Shown here: positions 36,534-45,394 of the stretch, in pieces
Layout: each line of letters starts with the position of its first letter
Position numbering within the stretch: the first letter of the stretch is position 1
Assembly (NCBI RefSeq): GCF_000186865.1
Contig: NW_008705566.1
Span: 102,340-166,154 of the forward strand
Length of the DNA stretch: 63,815 nt
Source: Aureococcus anophagefferens
Taxonomy: Eukaryota; Sar; Pelagophyceae; Pelagomonadales; Pelagomonadaceae
Direction: 5' to 3'
Notes under the pieces: generated by a model
Seen by the model: only the letters and a program-made list of their open reading frames with translations
What the model was told of the DNA's origin: nothing
Database searches by the model: none
Position numbers and translations under genes: made by a program

Positions 36534-38300
36534 TTAGGCCGCGAAGAAGCGCGCGCGCCGCTTCTTCTTCGGCGGCGCGTTCCGGCGGAGGAACTGGGCG
36601 AGCGCGTCCCGCGGCTTCCGCTTGGGCGCGGCGGCCTCGGGCTCCGGGATCTGCTGGAGCCGGGGGTCCGCGGCGAGGAGGGGCATGACGGGCGGCGGCG
36701 CGGCGGCGTCGCGGAGCCGCGCGGCCTCGGCCTCGGGCATGGGCGAGTCGCAGACGTCGCAGGTCGCGTCTTTGGGCTCGTTGAGGAACGTGCACGCGTC
36801 GCACCACCACTTGGCCGGGGCCGGCGCCGCGGCGAGCGCGGGCGGCTTGCCCGTGCGCGATCGCGCGGCCGCGGCGGACGACGTCGGCGACCGCGGCGGG
36901 CGGAGCGCGGGCAGCGAGTTCATGAGGCGCGCGGACGGGAGGCGCACGCGCGGCGGCGCGCGCGGCGGCGGCGGGCTCGCCGGCGGCCGGGCGACGGCGA
37001 GCGCCGCCCGGAGCGGCGGCGGCTCGTAGGCCACGTAGGCCTGCGACGCGTCGGCGTCGAGCGTCTGCTGCGAGAGCGCCGGCTGGTAGGCCTGGGACGC
37101 GTCCGCGTCGAGCGTCTGCTGCGAGAGCGCCGTCTCGACCTGCGCGTCGGGCTCGACGGGCGCGACGTAGGCCGCGGCCGCGTCGCCGTCGAGCGTGTGC
37201 TGCTGCGACGCGTCGTCCTCCGCGAAGGCGAGGGCCGCGGCCGTGTCGCGCATGTCGACGTCGAGGCCCGGGCTCGGCGGCGGCGGCGGCGCCTGCGTCT
37301 GCGTCTCGTCGGCGAGGACGATCTCCGCGGAGTCCTCGACGGGCGCGCGCGCCGTCGGCGCCTGCGTCTGCGTCTCGTCGGGCAGGACGATCTCCGCGGA
37401 GTCCTCGACGGGCGCGCGCGCCGTCGGCGCCTGGGTCTGCGTCTCGTCGGGCAGGACGATCTCCGCGGAATCCTCGACGGGCGCGCGCGCCGTCGGCGCC
37501 TGGGTCTGCGTCTCGTCGGCGAGGACGATCTCCGCGGAATCCTCGACGGGCGCGACCGCGGGGGCGCCGATGATGGCGACGAGCTCGGCGAGGCGCTCCT
37601 CCGAGCAGCTCATGAGGTCCTCGACGGGGTCGCCGTCGGCGTCGACGGAAGCGTCGGAGAAGCCCGGCTGCCGCGCGTCGAGGAGCTGGTTCGCCGCGCG
37701 GAGCGCGTCGGAGCCCGTCTTCTGGCAGATCAGGGCCCGCAGGCCGCCGTCCTCGTCGACGTCCGGCGGCGGCGCCTCCGCGAAGGGCGCGTCGCCGCCG
37801 TCGCCGCCGGCGACGGAAGCGAGCCGCGTCGTCGTCAGCGCGATCCCCCAGGCGCCCGCGCCGCCCGCCGCGCCACCGCCGCGGCGCACGCCCTTGGACC
37901 GGTCCGTGACGACGCGCGCGCCGTGGAGCGCGACGACGCGGCCGAGGAGCGCCGACAGCGCCGTCTCCGGAACCGCGCCCGCCGCGACGCACGCCGCGCG
38001 CGGCACGAAGACGCGGCAGCTGTGGCGCCCGTCGGAGACGCGCACCTCGCCGCCGCGGCCCGCGGGCGTCGCGTCGCGCGCCGACACGACGCGCACGAGC
38101 TCGTAGGTGCCGCGGAACGCCGACTGCTGCGTCTCGCGGACGACGTTCTCGACGTGCGTCGCGAGCCACGGCGACGAGAGGGCCCGGGCGGTCGGCGGCG
38201 CGGGCGCGGGCGGCTGCGACTCCGCCTGCGACTCCGGCTGCGGCGGCGCGGGGAAGCCCGCCAACGACTGGAGCCAATTGATGCCATTTTGTAAAGCCAT
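36534..38300 (-). CDS. OB-fold/TQT-repeat/NZF-finger protein, candidate genome-maintenance scaffold
   Basis: A single exon of 588 residues; start chosen at MALQNGINW (frame is open to 38456). Residues ~44-135 look like an OB fold: PWLATHVENV, then VRVSDGRHSCRVFVP with the S-D-G turn at 89-91, and LGRVVALHGARVV. This strand pattern is shared by RPA70N and by the TPP1/ACD OB domain. Residues ~249-340 hold four 23-residue repeats with EDSAEIVL[AP]DETQTQAP, each combining a SUMO-interacting-motif-like IVL core with a TQT motif of the dynein-light-chain LC8 type. SQ/TQ dipeptides are frequent (LSQQTLDADASQAY repeats). Residues 498-520 (WWCDACTFLN...CDVCDSP) form an NZF/RanBP2 finger of the ubiquitin-binding TF type. 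PKKKRR near the end is an NLS. Function is inference. Confidence 0.7.
   Translation of the reverse strand: MALQNGINWLQSLAGFPAPPQPESQAESQPPAPAPPTARALSSPWLATHVENVVRETQQSAFRGTYELVRVVSARDATPAGRGGEVRVSDGRHSCRVFVPRAACVAAGAVPETALSALLGRVVALHGARVVTDRSKGVRRGGGAAGGAGAWGIALTTTRLASVAGGDGGDAPFAEAPPPDVDEDGGLRALICQKTGSDALRAANQLLDARQPGFSDASVDADGDPVEDLMSCSEERLAELVAIIGAPAVAPVEDSAEIVLADETQTQAPTARAPVEDSAEIVLPDETQTQAPTARAPVEDSAEIVLPDETQTQAPTARAPVEDSAEIVLADETQTQAPPPPPSPGLDVDMRDTAAALAFAEDDASQQHTLDGDAAAAYVAPVEPDAQVETALSQQTLDADASQAYQPALSQQTLDADASQAYVAYEPPPLRAALAVARPPASPPPPRAPPRVRLPSARLMNSLPALRPPRSPTSSAAAARSRTGKPPALAAAPAPAKWWCDACTFLNEPKDATCDVCDSPMPEAEAARLRDAAAPPPVMPLLAADPRLQQIPEPEAAAPKRKPRDALAQFLRRNAPPKKKRRARFFAA
37307..37575 (-). 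repeat. 69-bp coding tandem repeat, four copies
   Basis: Four near-identical 69-bp units encode APVEDSAEIVL[AP]DETQTQ followed by APTAR. Units 2 and 3 have Pro where 1 and 4 have Ala, and only a few silent changes (GAG/GAA before TCC). Low divergence indicates recent amplification or gene conversion. Confidence 0.9.
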
Positions 38301-38581
38301 CTTTGTTTGCGTGTTTTGTGCGCGGCACGGGTTCGCTTTTCGTGCGCTTTTTTTGAGATCTGCGTTTGTGAGGAGGACGGTTTGTTGTGTGTAGTGGTGA
38401 AGACGTTGTTGTTGGGCGTTCCGGCCCGGACGGCCTCGGGCGGAGCGGTCTTGCACGCGCTCCCAGACTGCGGCTCGGCTCGGACAAGAGATCTTTTTTT
38501 GCCGCGCCGATCGATGCTCTCCGGTCGAGCCAGGTCGCGCGCCTCCAGCGCAGCGTCGCGGGCGGTCTAGAGCGGTTGTAG
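38301..38581. promoter_or_regulatory. Head-to-head promoter region
   Basis: This 281-bp interval between the OB-fold gene and the next gene is T/G-rich at 38300-38410 (TTTGTTTGCGTG, GTTTGTTGTGTG), unlike the rest of the window. No defined box was recognised. Confidence 0.35.
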
Positions 38582-39397
38582 ATGCTCATTTCGGAGGGCT
38601 CAAACCAGCAGCCAGATGATTCCGATTCAATTTCATCGTTGGAAGCCGCCCTCGACTCTGTAGCGATCGAGACAAAGCAGAGCTCGGCGCCTTTGACCCA
38701 CGGCCGCGTCTCACTGCTCGTCATGGAGGACGCGGACTCGGCGCACGCGCGGCGAACCTGGCACAAAGCGGACGCGCTGGGAGCAGCGCTCGTGGTGCTG
38801 CGCCGCGCCAGCGGCGTACGCGACGTCGGCATCGTCCTGCTCGAGTTCCTCGAACGCCCGATCCCTCTGGTTCTCAGCCTGGAAGCGACGTATTTGAATG
38901 ATTTTTATTTCGCATCTAATCTGCTAACTGGGATATGCTGGAGCTGTCGTCGGAAAATTGATAAGCTGTCGTGCTACGAGGACACCTCGATGGGTTTGAT
39001 CGAGGACGATGACATTCCGAGCAACGACGGCGATGTGCATGTCTTGGAATCAGCGCTTTGCGGACCCAAGGACCGTACCCAAGATTGCCTAGCTGGCTAC
39101 GAGGATCTCGTTCCGGAAATTGTACGTGTGACACGTCTTTGGAAAGAGAACATTTCCCGTCGTGATCTGTTGTTGCGTGAACTATTTGGCCACGAGCCAT
39201 TTTTTCGTGGTGTCAATCATCGCTTCCTGAGAGAGAACCGTAATTCAGATTTCTTCGACATCATTGCAGTACGGTATCCGCAGTCAATGCAGGCACTGCA
39301 CGCGGCTGGCTGGGAATATCATCTTGGCTATGGCGAGTGGCGACGCGATTTTTTTCATGCGGAGTCGGTTCCGGATTTTGATGATTTTGATGATTAG
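38582..39397 (+). CDS. Hypothetical protein of low GC content
   Basis: A single exon of 271 residues starting MLISEGSNQQPDDSD. From about 38890 the codons use A and T at third positions freely (TATTTGAATGATTTTTATTT), in strong contrast to neighbours. Visible features are a Cys pair (ICWSCRRKIDKL), an acidic mid-section, an aromatic C-terminal part (GHEPFFRGVNHRFLRENRN, WEYHLGYGEWRRDFF) and the tail DFDDFDD. No family recognised. The composition suggests recent arrival or loss of the usual codon bias; its uninterrupted frame and Met start favour a real gene. Confidence 0.55.
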   Translation: MLISEGSNQQPDDSDSISSLEAALDSVAIETKQSSAPLTHGRVSLLVMEDADSAHARRTWHKADALGAALVVLRRASGVRDVGIVLLEFLERPIPLVLSLEATYLNDFYFASNLLTGICWSCRRKIDKLSCYEDTSMGLIEDDDIPSNDGDVHVLESALCGPKDRTQDCLAGYEDLVPEIVRVTRLWKENISRRDLLLRELFGHEPFFRGVNHRFLRENRNSDFFDIIAVRYPQSMQALHAAGWEYHLGYGEWRRDFFHAESVPDFDDFDD

Positions 39398-39514
39398 ATA
39401 ACCTAAGCTCCTAGCCTGTGTGATCGCCGGCACGAGGCGGGAGTACAGGCGCTTCTCGAGAGCGCGAAGCGCCGGCGCCCAGCGAGCCGTCGCCGTCGGA
39501 ACAATTACCACAGC

Positions 39515-41948
39515 ATGGTCTTCCTCCGCAGCGCCCTCCTCGCGACCGGCGTCGCGGCGTCGAACTGGGGCGATGGGAACGGCAAGGTGGGCGACGTGCC
39601 GGCCTCCTTCGACTGCGCCATGCGCAAGGCGGCCTACGACTTTGGGAAGAAGCTCGTGCCGCGCCAGGGCTCGTTCGAGGCGCTCTACTACGCGCTGGAC
39701 CTGAATTCCGACGACTGCCACGTGGACTACGAGGAAATGGAAGGCCCGAAAGCCGACGACGTCATTTTACCTGCGGACGCCGTCTACGTCGCGCCCGGCG
39801 GCGCCGGCGACGGCGCGGCCGCGTCGCCGCTCGGGACGCTCCAGGCGGCCTACGACCTCGCGGCGTCGCGCGCGTCGAAGACCGTCGTGCTGCGCGGCGG
39901 CACGCACTACGTCGACGAGCCCGTCCTGCTCACGAGCACGCACAGCGGTCTCCGCGTCGCGGCCTACCCCGGCGAGGCGCCCAAGGTCTCGGGCGGCGTC
40001 GAGCTCGACGTCGCCTGGAAGCGCGTCAAGGGCAGCGACGTCAACCTCTACGTCGCGGACGTGGACGTCGACGACGTGCCGGGCCTGCAGATCGACGGGG
40101 TGCGGTCCACGCGCGCGCGCTACCCGAACCTGCCCGGGGGCCTCGAGGTCTCGTGCGGCTACGGGTGCATGATCCCGAGCGCGAACGCGAGCTGGACGCC
40201 GCCGGACTTCGGCCGCTTCGGCGAGGTCGAGTACTTCACGGACAACCGCAGCGACACGCTCCGCGACGACACGCCCGACGGCTGGTTCCAGCGCTACATG
40301 GTCGGCCGCGAGGGCCTCTGCAGCGTCTACGACCCGCCCGTGTCCTACTGGTGCTCCGAGAAGCCGAGCGGCGGCGGCGCGTTCGCGTTCCGCACGCCGA
40401 GCGGCGTCGCAATCGATTTACCGAACGCGCCCTACGCGGACGCGGGCGACGCGCTCTTCTTCGTCTGGCGCCCCGCGCGCTGGGCCAACTGGATGTTCGA
40501 GGTTTCGTCCGAGCGCGGCGGCAACTACACCTTCGGCCGGGGCGGCAACCAGGGCGCGCGCGGCTCGGACAACGGCGGCGACTTCTTCGTCGAGAACGTC
40601 TTCGAGGAGCTCGACTACCCGAACGAGTTCTTCTTCGACAAGAAGGCGAAGAAGCTCTACCTCGTCCACAACGGCACGGGCGCGCCGCCGGACGACGCGA
40701 CCGTCGTCGCGACGAAGCAGCGCGTGCTCCTCAACGTGTCGGGCACGCAGTGGGACCCCGTGCGCGACGTGAAGCACGAGGGCGTGACGTTCACGTCCAC
40801 GCGCTACACGTACATGGACCCGCACGGCGTCCCGAGCGCGGGCGACTGGGCCCTCGACCGCGTCGCCGCCGTCTTCCTCCAGGGCACGGAGGGCGTGACC
40901 TTCGACAAGTGCGCCTTCGACCGCCTCGACGGCAACGCGGTCATGGTCAGCGGCTACAACCGCGGCGCGACGATCGTCGACTCGGACTTTTCCTTCGTCG
41001 GGGGCAACGCGATCGCGGCCTGGGGCTACACGAACGAGACGGCGACGGACCCCGGCCGCCCGGGCGTGGTCAACGAGAACTGGCCCGCCGCGGGCGTCGA
41101 CGGCACGGACGGCGAGCACCCCGTCGGCACGACGGTCCGGGGCTGCACCGCGCGCGAAGTCGGCCTCTACGAGAAGCAGTCGTCGTTCTACGTCCAGGCC
41201 AAGACCGCCGCGTCGAAGATCGAGGGCAACGTCTTCTTCAACGGCGCGCGCCGGCGTCCCGCTTTTCTTTCGAGAGATTCTGTCGGACGAAGGCGCGCGC
41301 GCGGTAGGTCCGCGCGCGGGCATCAACGCGAACGACGGCTTCGGCGGCGGCGACGAGATCGCGCGCAACCTCGTCTTCAGCACGTGCCGCGAGAGCGGCG
41401 ACCACGGGCCGTTCAACTCCTGGGACCGCCAGCCGTTCCTGACGACGCAGCGCACGGGCAAGCCGTCGATGATCATGGCGTGGCGCGAGATCCACCACAA
41501 CTTCTTCATCGACAACTACTCGCCGCAGGAGGACGTCGACAACGACGACGGCTCCTGCTTCTTCAAGACGCACGACAACTTCCTCGTCTACGGCGGCCAG
41601 GGCATGAAGAACGACTTCGGGGGCCACGACAACCGCCACTACAACAACACGTACGCGTACGTCGGCCGCGCGCTCGGCGTAACGACGACGCTGCCGGGCC
41701 ACGAGGACCTCTTTGCGGGCAACAAGGTCGTGCTGACGAACTCCGACGTCGGCGGGCCCATCTGCGACGCGCCGGCGACGAAGATGGCCGACAACGCCTA
41801 CTTCACGCCCGACGGGAAACTCACGGAGTGCGGCGTCGCGCTCGCGGAGAACCAGAAGAACCGGTCCATGGACCTGGGCTCCACCGTCGCCAAGCACCCC
41901 GCCGACGACGCGGTCATCGAGTGGGCCAAGGCCGCCCTCGGCTTCTAG
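39515..41948 (+). CDS. Secreted right-handed beta-helix (pectin-lyase-like) protein
   Basis: Exons 39515-41243 and 41308-41948 join in phase 1 to give 789 residues. The 64-nt intron is GC-AG (AACG|GCGCGCG...GGTAG|GTCCG) and its removal yields FFNGPRAGINANDGFGG, a segment strongly conserved in this family. That supports the non-canonical donor. A signal peptide (VFLRSALLATGVAAS) precedes a GTLQAAYDLA / VVLRGGTHYV entry to the helix, typical of DUF1565/NosD-type beta-helix repeats. Asn-rich rungs such as CAFDRLDGNAVMVSGYNRGA follow. The reading is consistent with an extracellular polysaccharide-active or surface protein; the substrate is unknown. Confidence 0.85.
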
Positions 41949-42059
41949 GCGCGCGCGCGTGCCGGCCCTTTTTGTTGTACGACCACCTGAGTTCTAAACT
42001 AGAGCGGATTTTGAACAGCAGAGCCAGGTGAGCCCGCGGCCCCCGTAATTAGTTTTCTC

Positions 42060-43019
42060 TTAGTCCTCGTCGCTATCGTTTTCGTCTTCGTCGCCATCGC
42101 TGTCGTCGGAATCGACATTGTTTGGTGCCGGGTCGTGATCGAAAATGAGCCGACTTGGTGAACCCCTGGAGTACTTGACCTCGATGTCACCAAAGCGGCT
42201 CGTAGCCTCTTTCCAGTTGTAAAGACCGACCGACCCCAAGGGTAACCGGGAGAATGGAACCGTGCCCGCGAGCTGTCCACCGAAGAATACGGACGCCATC
42301 GATGAGTCCCAATCGAATTTCGTCTCGACGGTGTTCCATTCGCCAGCCACGGTGCCCTTACAGAGGACGAGTTGTTGGCCGGCAAAACCCTCGAAGTTTA
42401 CGCTTCTGATTATTGAGCTCAACGGTTCGGAGTTATTCAAAATGAAGCATGCCACGTGGCATATCATGTTGCCGTTCGTTGATCTTAATGTGAGGGCTCC
42501 GTAGGATCCGCCTGGACCTTCTGCCATTTGCCGAGCTTCGAAGCGGCACCGAAACCGAAGGCTCTCCACGCGATTGTGCTCACCGGAGAAATCGAAGAGC
42601 AATCCGGATTCATTATCATGAGTCGAACCTTTTAGAAGCAGGTGATTGCGATTCTCAGAGTCTCGTTCCACTGTCGCCCTGAGCGTAAATTTGATAAGAC
42701 GTCGTCGTTGATCCGAGAGCATGTCCGCTAAACGCCAGCGCACCAGCCACCCGCTGTCCCAGCGCTCGTGGAAGTAAACGGTATCACGGCCGGAGTTGGC
42801 CAGGCCGTCCATGATCGCGCGCTTGACGAGCTTCGAGGTCCCCGCGGCGCACAGAAGCCGCAAATGACCCGCAGCGAAGGACTGGGCGAGCACCGGGAGC
42901 GACGAGATGGTATGGAGATCGAGGAACTGCACTACACTGTCGGTCACATCGTGCTTGCGCCAGAGCGATTGAAGCCGTGCGTTGGCGGCGTTGCGCGGGT
43001 GCTTGGCTGGCTCGCTCAT
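42060..43019 (-). CDS. F-box-like protein with C-terminal beta-sandwich (ConA-like)
   Basis: A single exon of 319 residues, AT-richer than its neighbours. The N-terminus (HDVTDSVVQFLDLHTISSLP) has F-box-like spacing. Residues ~110-285 read as a beta-sandwich of the concanavalin/LamG kind (LLLKGSTHDNESGLLFDF, EWNTVETKFDWDSSMASVFF, LGSVGLYNWKEA, FGDIEVKYS). The tail is acidic (DSDDSDGDEDENDSDED). A substrate-recognition role in an SCF ubiquitin ligase is possible if the F-box is real. GCGTTGCGCGGGTGC occurs twice near the start (about 42981 and 43046). Confidence 0.6.
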   Translation of the reverse strand: MSEPAKHPRNAANARLQSLWRKHDVTDSVVQFLDLHTISSLPVLAQSFAAGHLRLLCAAGTSKLVKRAIMDGLANSGRDTVYFHERWDSGWLVRWRLADMLSDQRRRLIKFTLRATVERDSENRNHLLLKGSTHDNESGLLFDFSGEHNRVESLRFRCRFEARQMAEGPGGSYGALTLRSTNGNMICHVACFILNNSEPLSSIIRSVNFEGFAGQQLVLCKGTVAGEWNTVETKFDWDSSMASVFFGGQLAGTVPFSRLPLGSVGLYNWKEATSRFGDIEVKYSRGSPSRLIFDHDPAPNNVDSDDSDGDEDENDSDED

Positions 43020-43217
43020 GATCCCTGCGCTTTTGCCGCGACAGCGTTGCGCGGGTGCCCTGCGCGCGCAGCTCCGCGAGGAAGCGGCGCCATGGCCATC
43101 GGCGCCTGATTTTCGTTAATTATAACCTTTTCAACATGCAGTTCAATCACGGGCCTTTGCATGATTTTGAAGGCGCGAGTCGCGCACCATACTAAACTAA
43201 AAACACGTTAGTGGGCC

Positions 43218-44762
43218 CTAGGCCGGGCAGCCGCCGGTCATCTTCTCGCAGTAGGACCCCTCCGTCGACAGGAAGACGCGGTCGCTGTTCTCCGGGATGC
43301 ACGTGCACACGTTCGTCTCGACGACGATGCCGCCCTCGCAGCCGGCGACGTTGTACTCCCAGGTCATGGAGCCCCACTTGCCGCAATAAAAATGGTTGGA
43401 CACCTGCAGCCCCATGTTGTCGTCGTCGTCCGTCGTGTCGTCGACGCGCGGCAGGCCCGTCCGGTTCGCCATCTTCAGGTTCTCCTGGCGGTTCGCGACG
43501 AGCAGGTCGCTGCCCCGGAGCTCGGCGTCGAGCGTCTCGACGAGGGAGATGGTGTCGTTTTTGCAGGAGCCGCTGCCGAGGTACTCGAAGCCCACGTGCT
43601 GGTCGAGGTAGTGGTCCCACGCGACGCCCCAGCCGAAGCCGTCGTTGGACCGCGCGGCCTCGTGGACGGCCTCGACGTAGGCGTCGTAGCGCGTCACGTC
43701 CATGGACAGGGAGTCGTCGTCGAAGGCCGCGGCGAGGCGGTTCTCGACGTAGGTGACCGTCGCCATGATGGAGCCGAAGGCGTCGTCGGCCTTGCCGACG
43801 GCGACGCGCTGCGCGACGCACTCGTCGGTCTCGACGACCGTGGTCGACGTCATGTTCACGACCGTCGACACGCCGATCCAGGACGCCACCGTCGCCTGGG
43901 CCGACGCCGACGCGACCTGGACGTCCAGAAGCACCGGCGGCGCGAAGCCCCGCTCCGCGACCCACGCCTGCATGAGCGCCGAGTTCTCCGCCATCGACGA
44001 CACCTTGAAGCTGTAGAAGTCGTCGAGCTCCTCCANATCGTCGCGGGGGAGCCGCATGGCCGCCGCGCACTCGCCCTTGCCGTAGACCTTCCAGTCCTTC
44101 GTCAGCGCGTAGAGGTCGGCGTCGCCGTGGATCGGCGCCGCGATCTCGTAGACGTGGCCCTGCAGCGCGAAGGAGACGTGGGCGACCTCGAGCGTGCCGT
44201 CGGCGCCGTAGCCCGAGTAGCCCGTGGACTTGCGCAGGAAGACCCGCTGGCCCAGGTCCCTGAGCGACTGGTAGTGGAGCGCGAAGTTCTCCGGGCCCGT
44301 GTACATCTGCACGCGGTTGTGCATGAACGCGTTCCAGGCGCCGCCGGCGAAGGTGTCGCCGAGCAAACCGTCAAAGGCCAGCACCTGCTCGTCCAAGGTC
44401 ATGGCGCCCGTCGTCAGCACCGGCGCCTCGACCCAGTGGAGGCCGACGCCGTCGCCCAAGGTCGCGTACATCTTCACGCCGTCGCAGCCGAGGCACGTCG
44501 TCTCCACGGGGGCCAGGGTCCCGTTGATGAGGTCGATGATGGCGGCGCTCTGGTTCGCGACGGACGGGTAGGTGACCTTGTAGACCCACCAGTCCGCCGA
44601 GTTGGCCGTCCCGAAGGCCGCGTCCGCGGCGTCGGCGCGCTCGGCGCGGAGCGACAGCGTCGCGGGCGACCGCGCCGCCGCGAGCCACCGCCCGGAGTAG
44701 GCCGCGAGCCCGGCGAAGGCCAGGAGGGCCGCCCCGGCGGGGGCAGCGCTACTTGCCCGCAT
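43218..44762 (-). CDS. Secreted or single-pass membrane protein, unknown function
   Basis: A single exon of 514 residues with an N-terminal hydrophobic segment (AGAALLAFAGLAAYSG) that may be a signal peptide or anchor. The ectodomain has N-glycosylation sequons (NQSA, NGTL, NMTS, NDTI, NRTG) and Cys pairs (CLGC near residue 91; FYCGKWG, CTCIPENS and YCEKMTGGC at the end), consistent with the secretory pathway. One base, 44036, is N in the sequence, leaving one residue undetermined but not breaking the frame. No catalytic motif recognised. Confidence 0.65.
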   Translation of the reverse strand: MRASSAAPAGAALLAFAGLAAYSGRWLAAARSPATLSLRAERADAADAAFGTANSADWWVYKVTYPSVANQSAAIIDLINGTLAPVETTCLGCDGVKMYATLGDGVGLHWVEAPVLTTGAMTLDEQVLAFDGLLGDTFAGGAWNAFMHNRVQMYTGPENFALHYQSLRDLGQRVFLRKSTGYSGYGADGTLEVAHVSFALQGHVYEIAAPIHGDADLYALTKDWKVYGKGECAAAMRLPRDDXEELDDFYSFKVSSMAENSALMQAWVAERGFAPPVLLDVQVASASAQATVASWIGVSTVVNMTSTTVVETDECVAQRVAVGKADDAFGSIMATVTYVENRLAAAFDDDSLSMDVTRYDAYVEAVHEAARSNDGFGWGVAWDHYLDQHVGFEYLGSGSCKNDTISLVETLDAELRGSDLLVANRQENLKMANRTGLPRVDDTTDDDDNMGLQVSNHFYCGKWGSMTWEYNVAGCEGGIVVETNVCTCIPENSDRVFLSTEGSYCEKMTGGCPA

Positions 44763-44977
44763 CGCGTCGGCTGCCCTGGCGCAAATGCGTGCGCAAAAAG
44801 GTTAACTTTCAAATGCGTCAGAGTTGACAACATCCATGGTGAAGGACAACTCCCGGAGGTGGCTGTCCGCGAGGCAAGCTCGTGGCAAGCTCTTGTGCTG
44901 AGCAGTCGCGCCGCCGCAGCTCAGCGCGCGCCTCTCCTTCTCCGCGCTCGTCGTCGCGCGCCGCAGCAGCTCTAGCG

Positions 44978-45394
44978 ATGCCGAAGTTCGACTTCTTCCC
45001 GCGCATGGCCATGTCGCTGGTCAACATCCGATGGCTCGGCCACCGCACGCGTGCGTTTCGCTCCGTCCGTCTTCGGCGCGGGACGTCGTCGCCCGCGCAG
45101 GCGCCGTCCAGGCCGTGTTCCGCATCGAGCCGAAGATGAACAAGCTCGAGGCGCGGCGCCGGCGCGCGCGACCGGGGCGCGCGCGCGCGATCGGAGACGC
45201 CGCCGCCGCAGGTCCGCGAGTACCTCGAGAAGATCTACGGCCTGCCCGTGCGCAAGGTCATGACGGAGAACTTCATGGGCAAGCGGAAGCGCATCACGGG
45301 CAAGCGGAAGATGTTCCCCTACGCGCGACCAAACTACAAGCGCGCGATCGTCACCTTCGCCGGCGACGCGACCGTCTACTCGCCCGATAACTAG
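44978..45394 (+). CDS. MRPL23: Mitochondrial ribosomal protein uL23m
   Basis: Three exons, 44978-45050, 45101-45150 and 45212-45394, give 101 residues. The first intron (50 nt) is GT-AG; the second (61 nt) is GC-AG (CTCGAG|GCGCGG...CCGCAG|GTCCGC). The spliced product reads KFDFFPRMAMSLVNIRW, then VFRIEPKMNKLE|VREYLEKIYGLPVRKV and GKRKRITGKRKMF. It matches mitochondrial L23 throughout, including the conserved KMNK-[IL]-E-V-R-x-Y-L-x-K-[IV]-Y block that spans the GC-AG junction. It binds 23S-type rRNA near the exit tunnel. Its stop TAG shares three bases with the stop of the convergent chitinase gene (palindrome CTAG, 45391-45394). Confidence 0.88.

Noticed and set aside
44036..44036. Possible frameshift at the undetermined base in the 43218-44762 gene
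   Set aside because: The N stands for one base and the frame continues correctly on both sides; only one residue is unknown.
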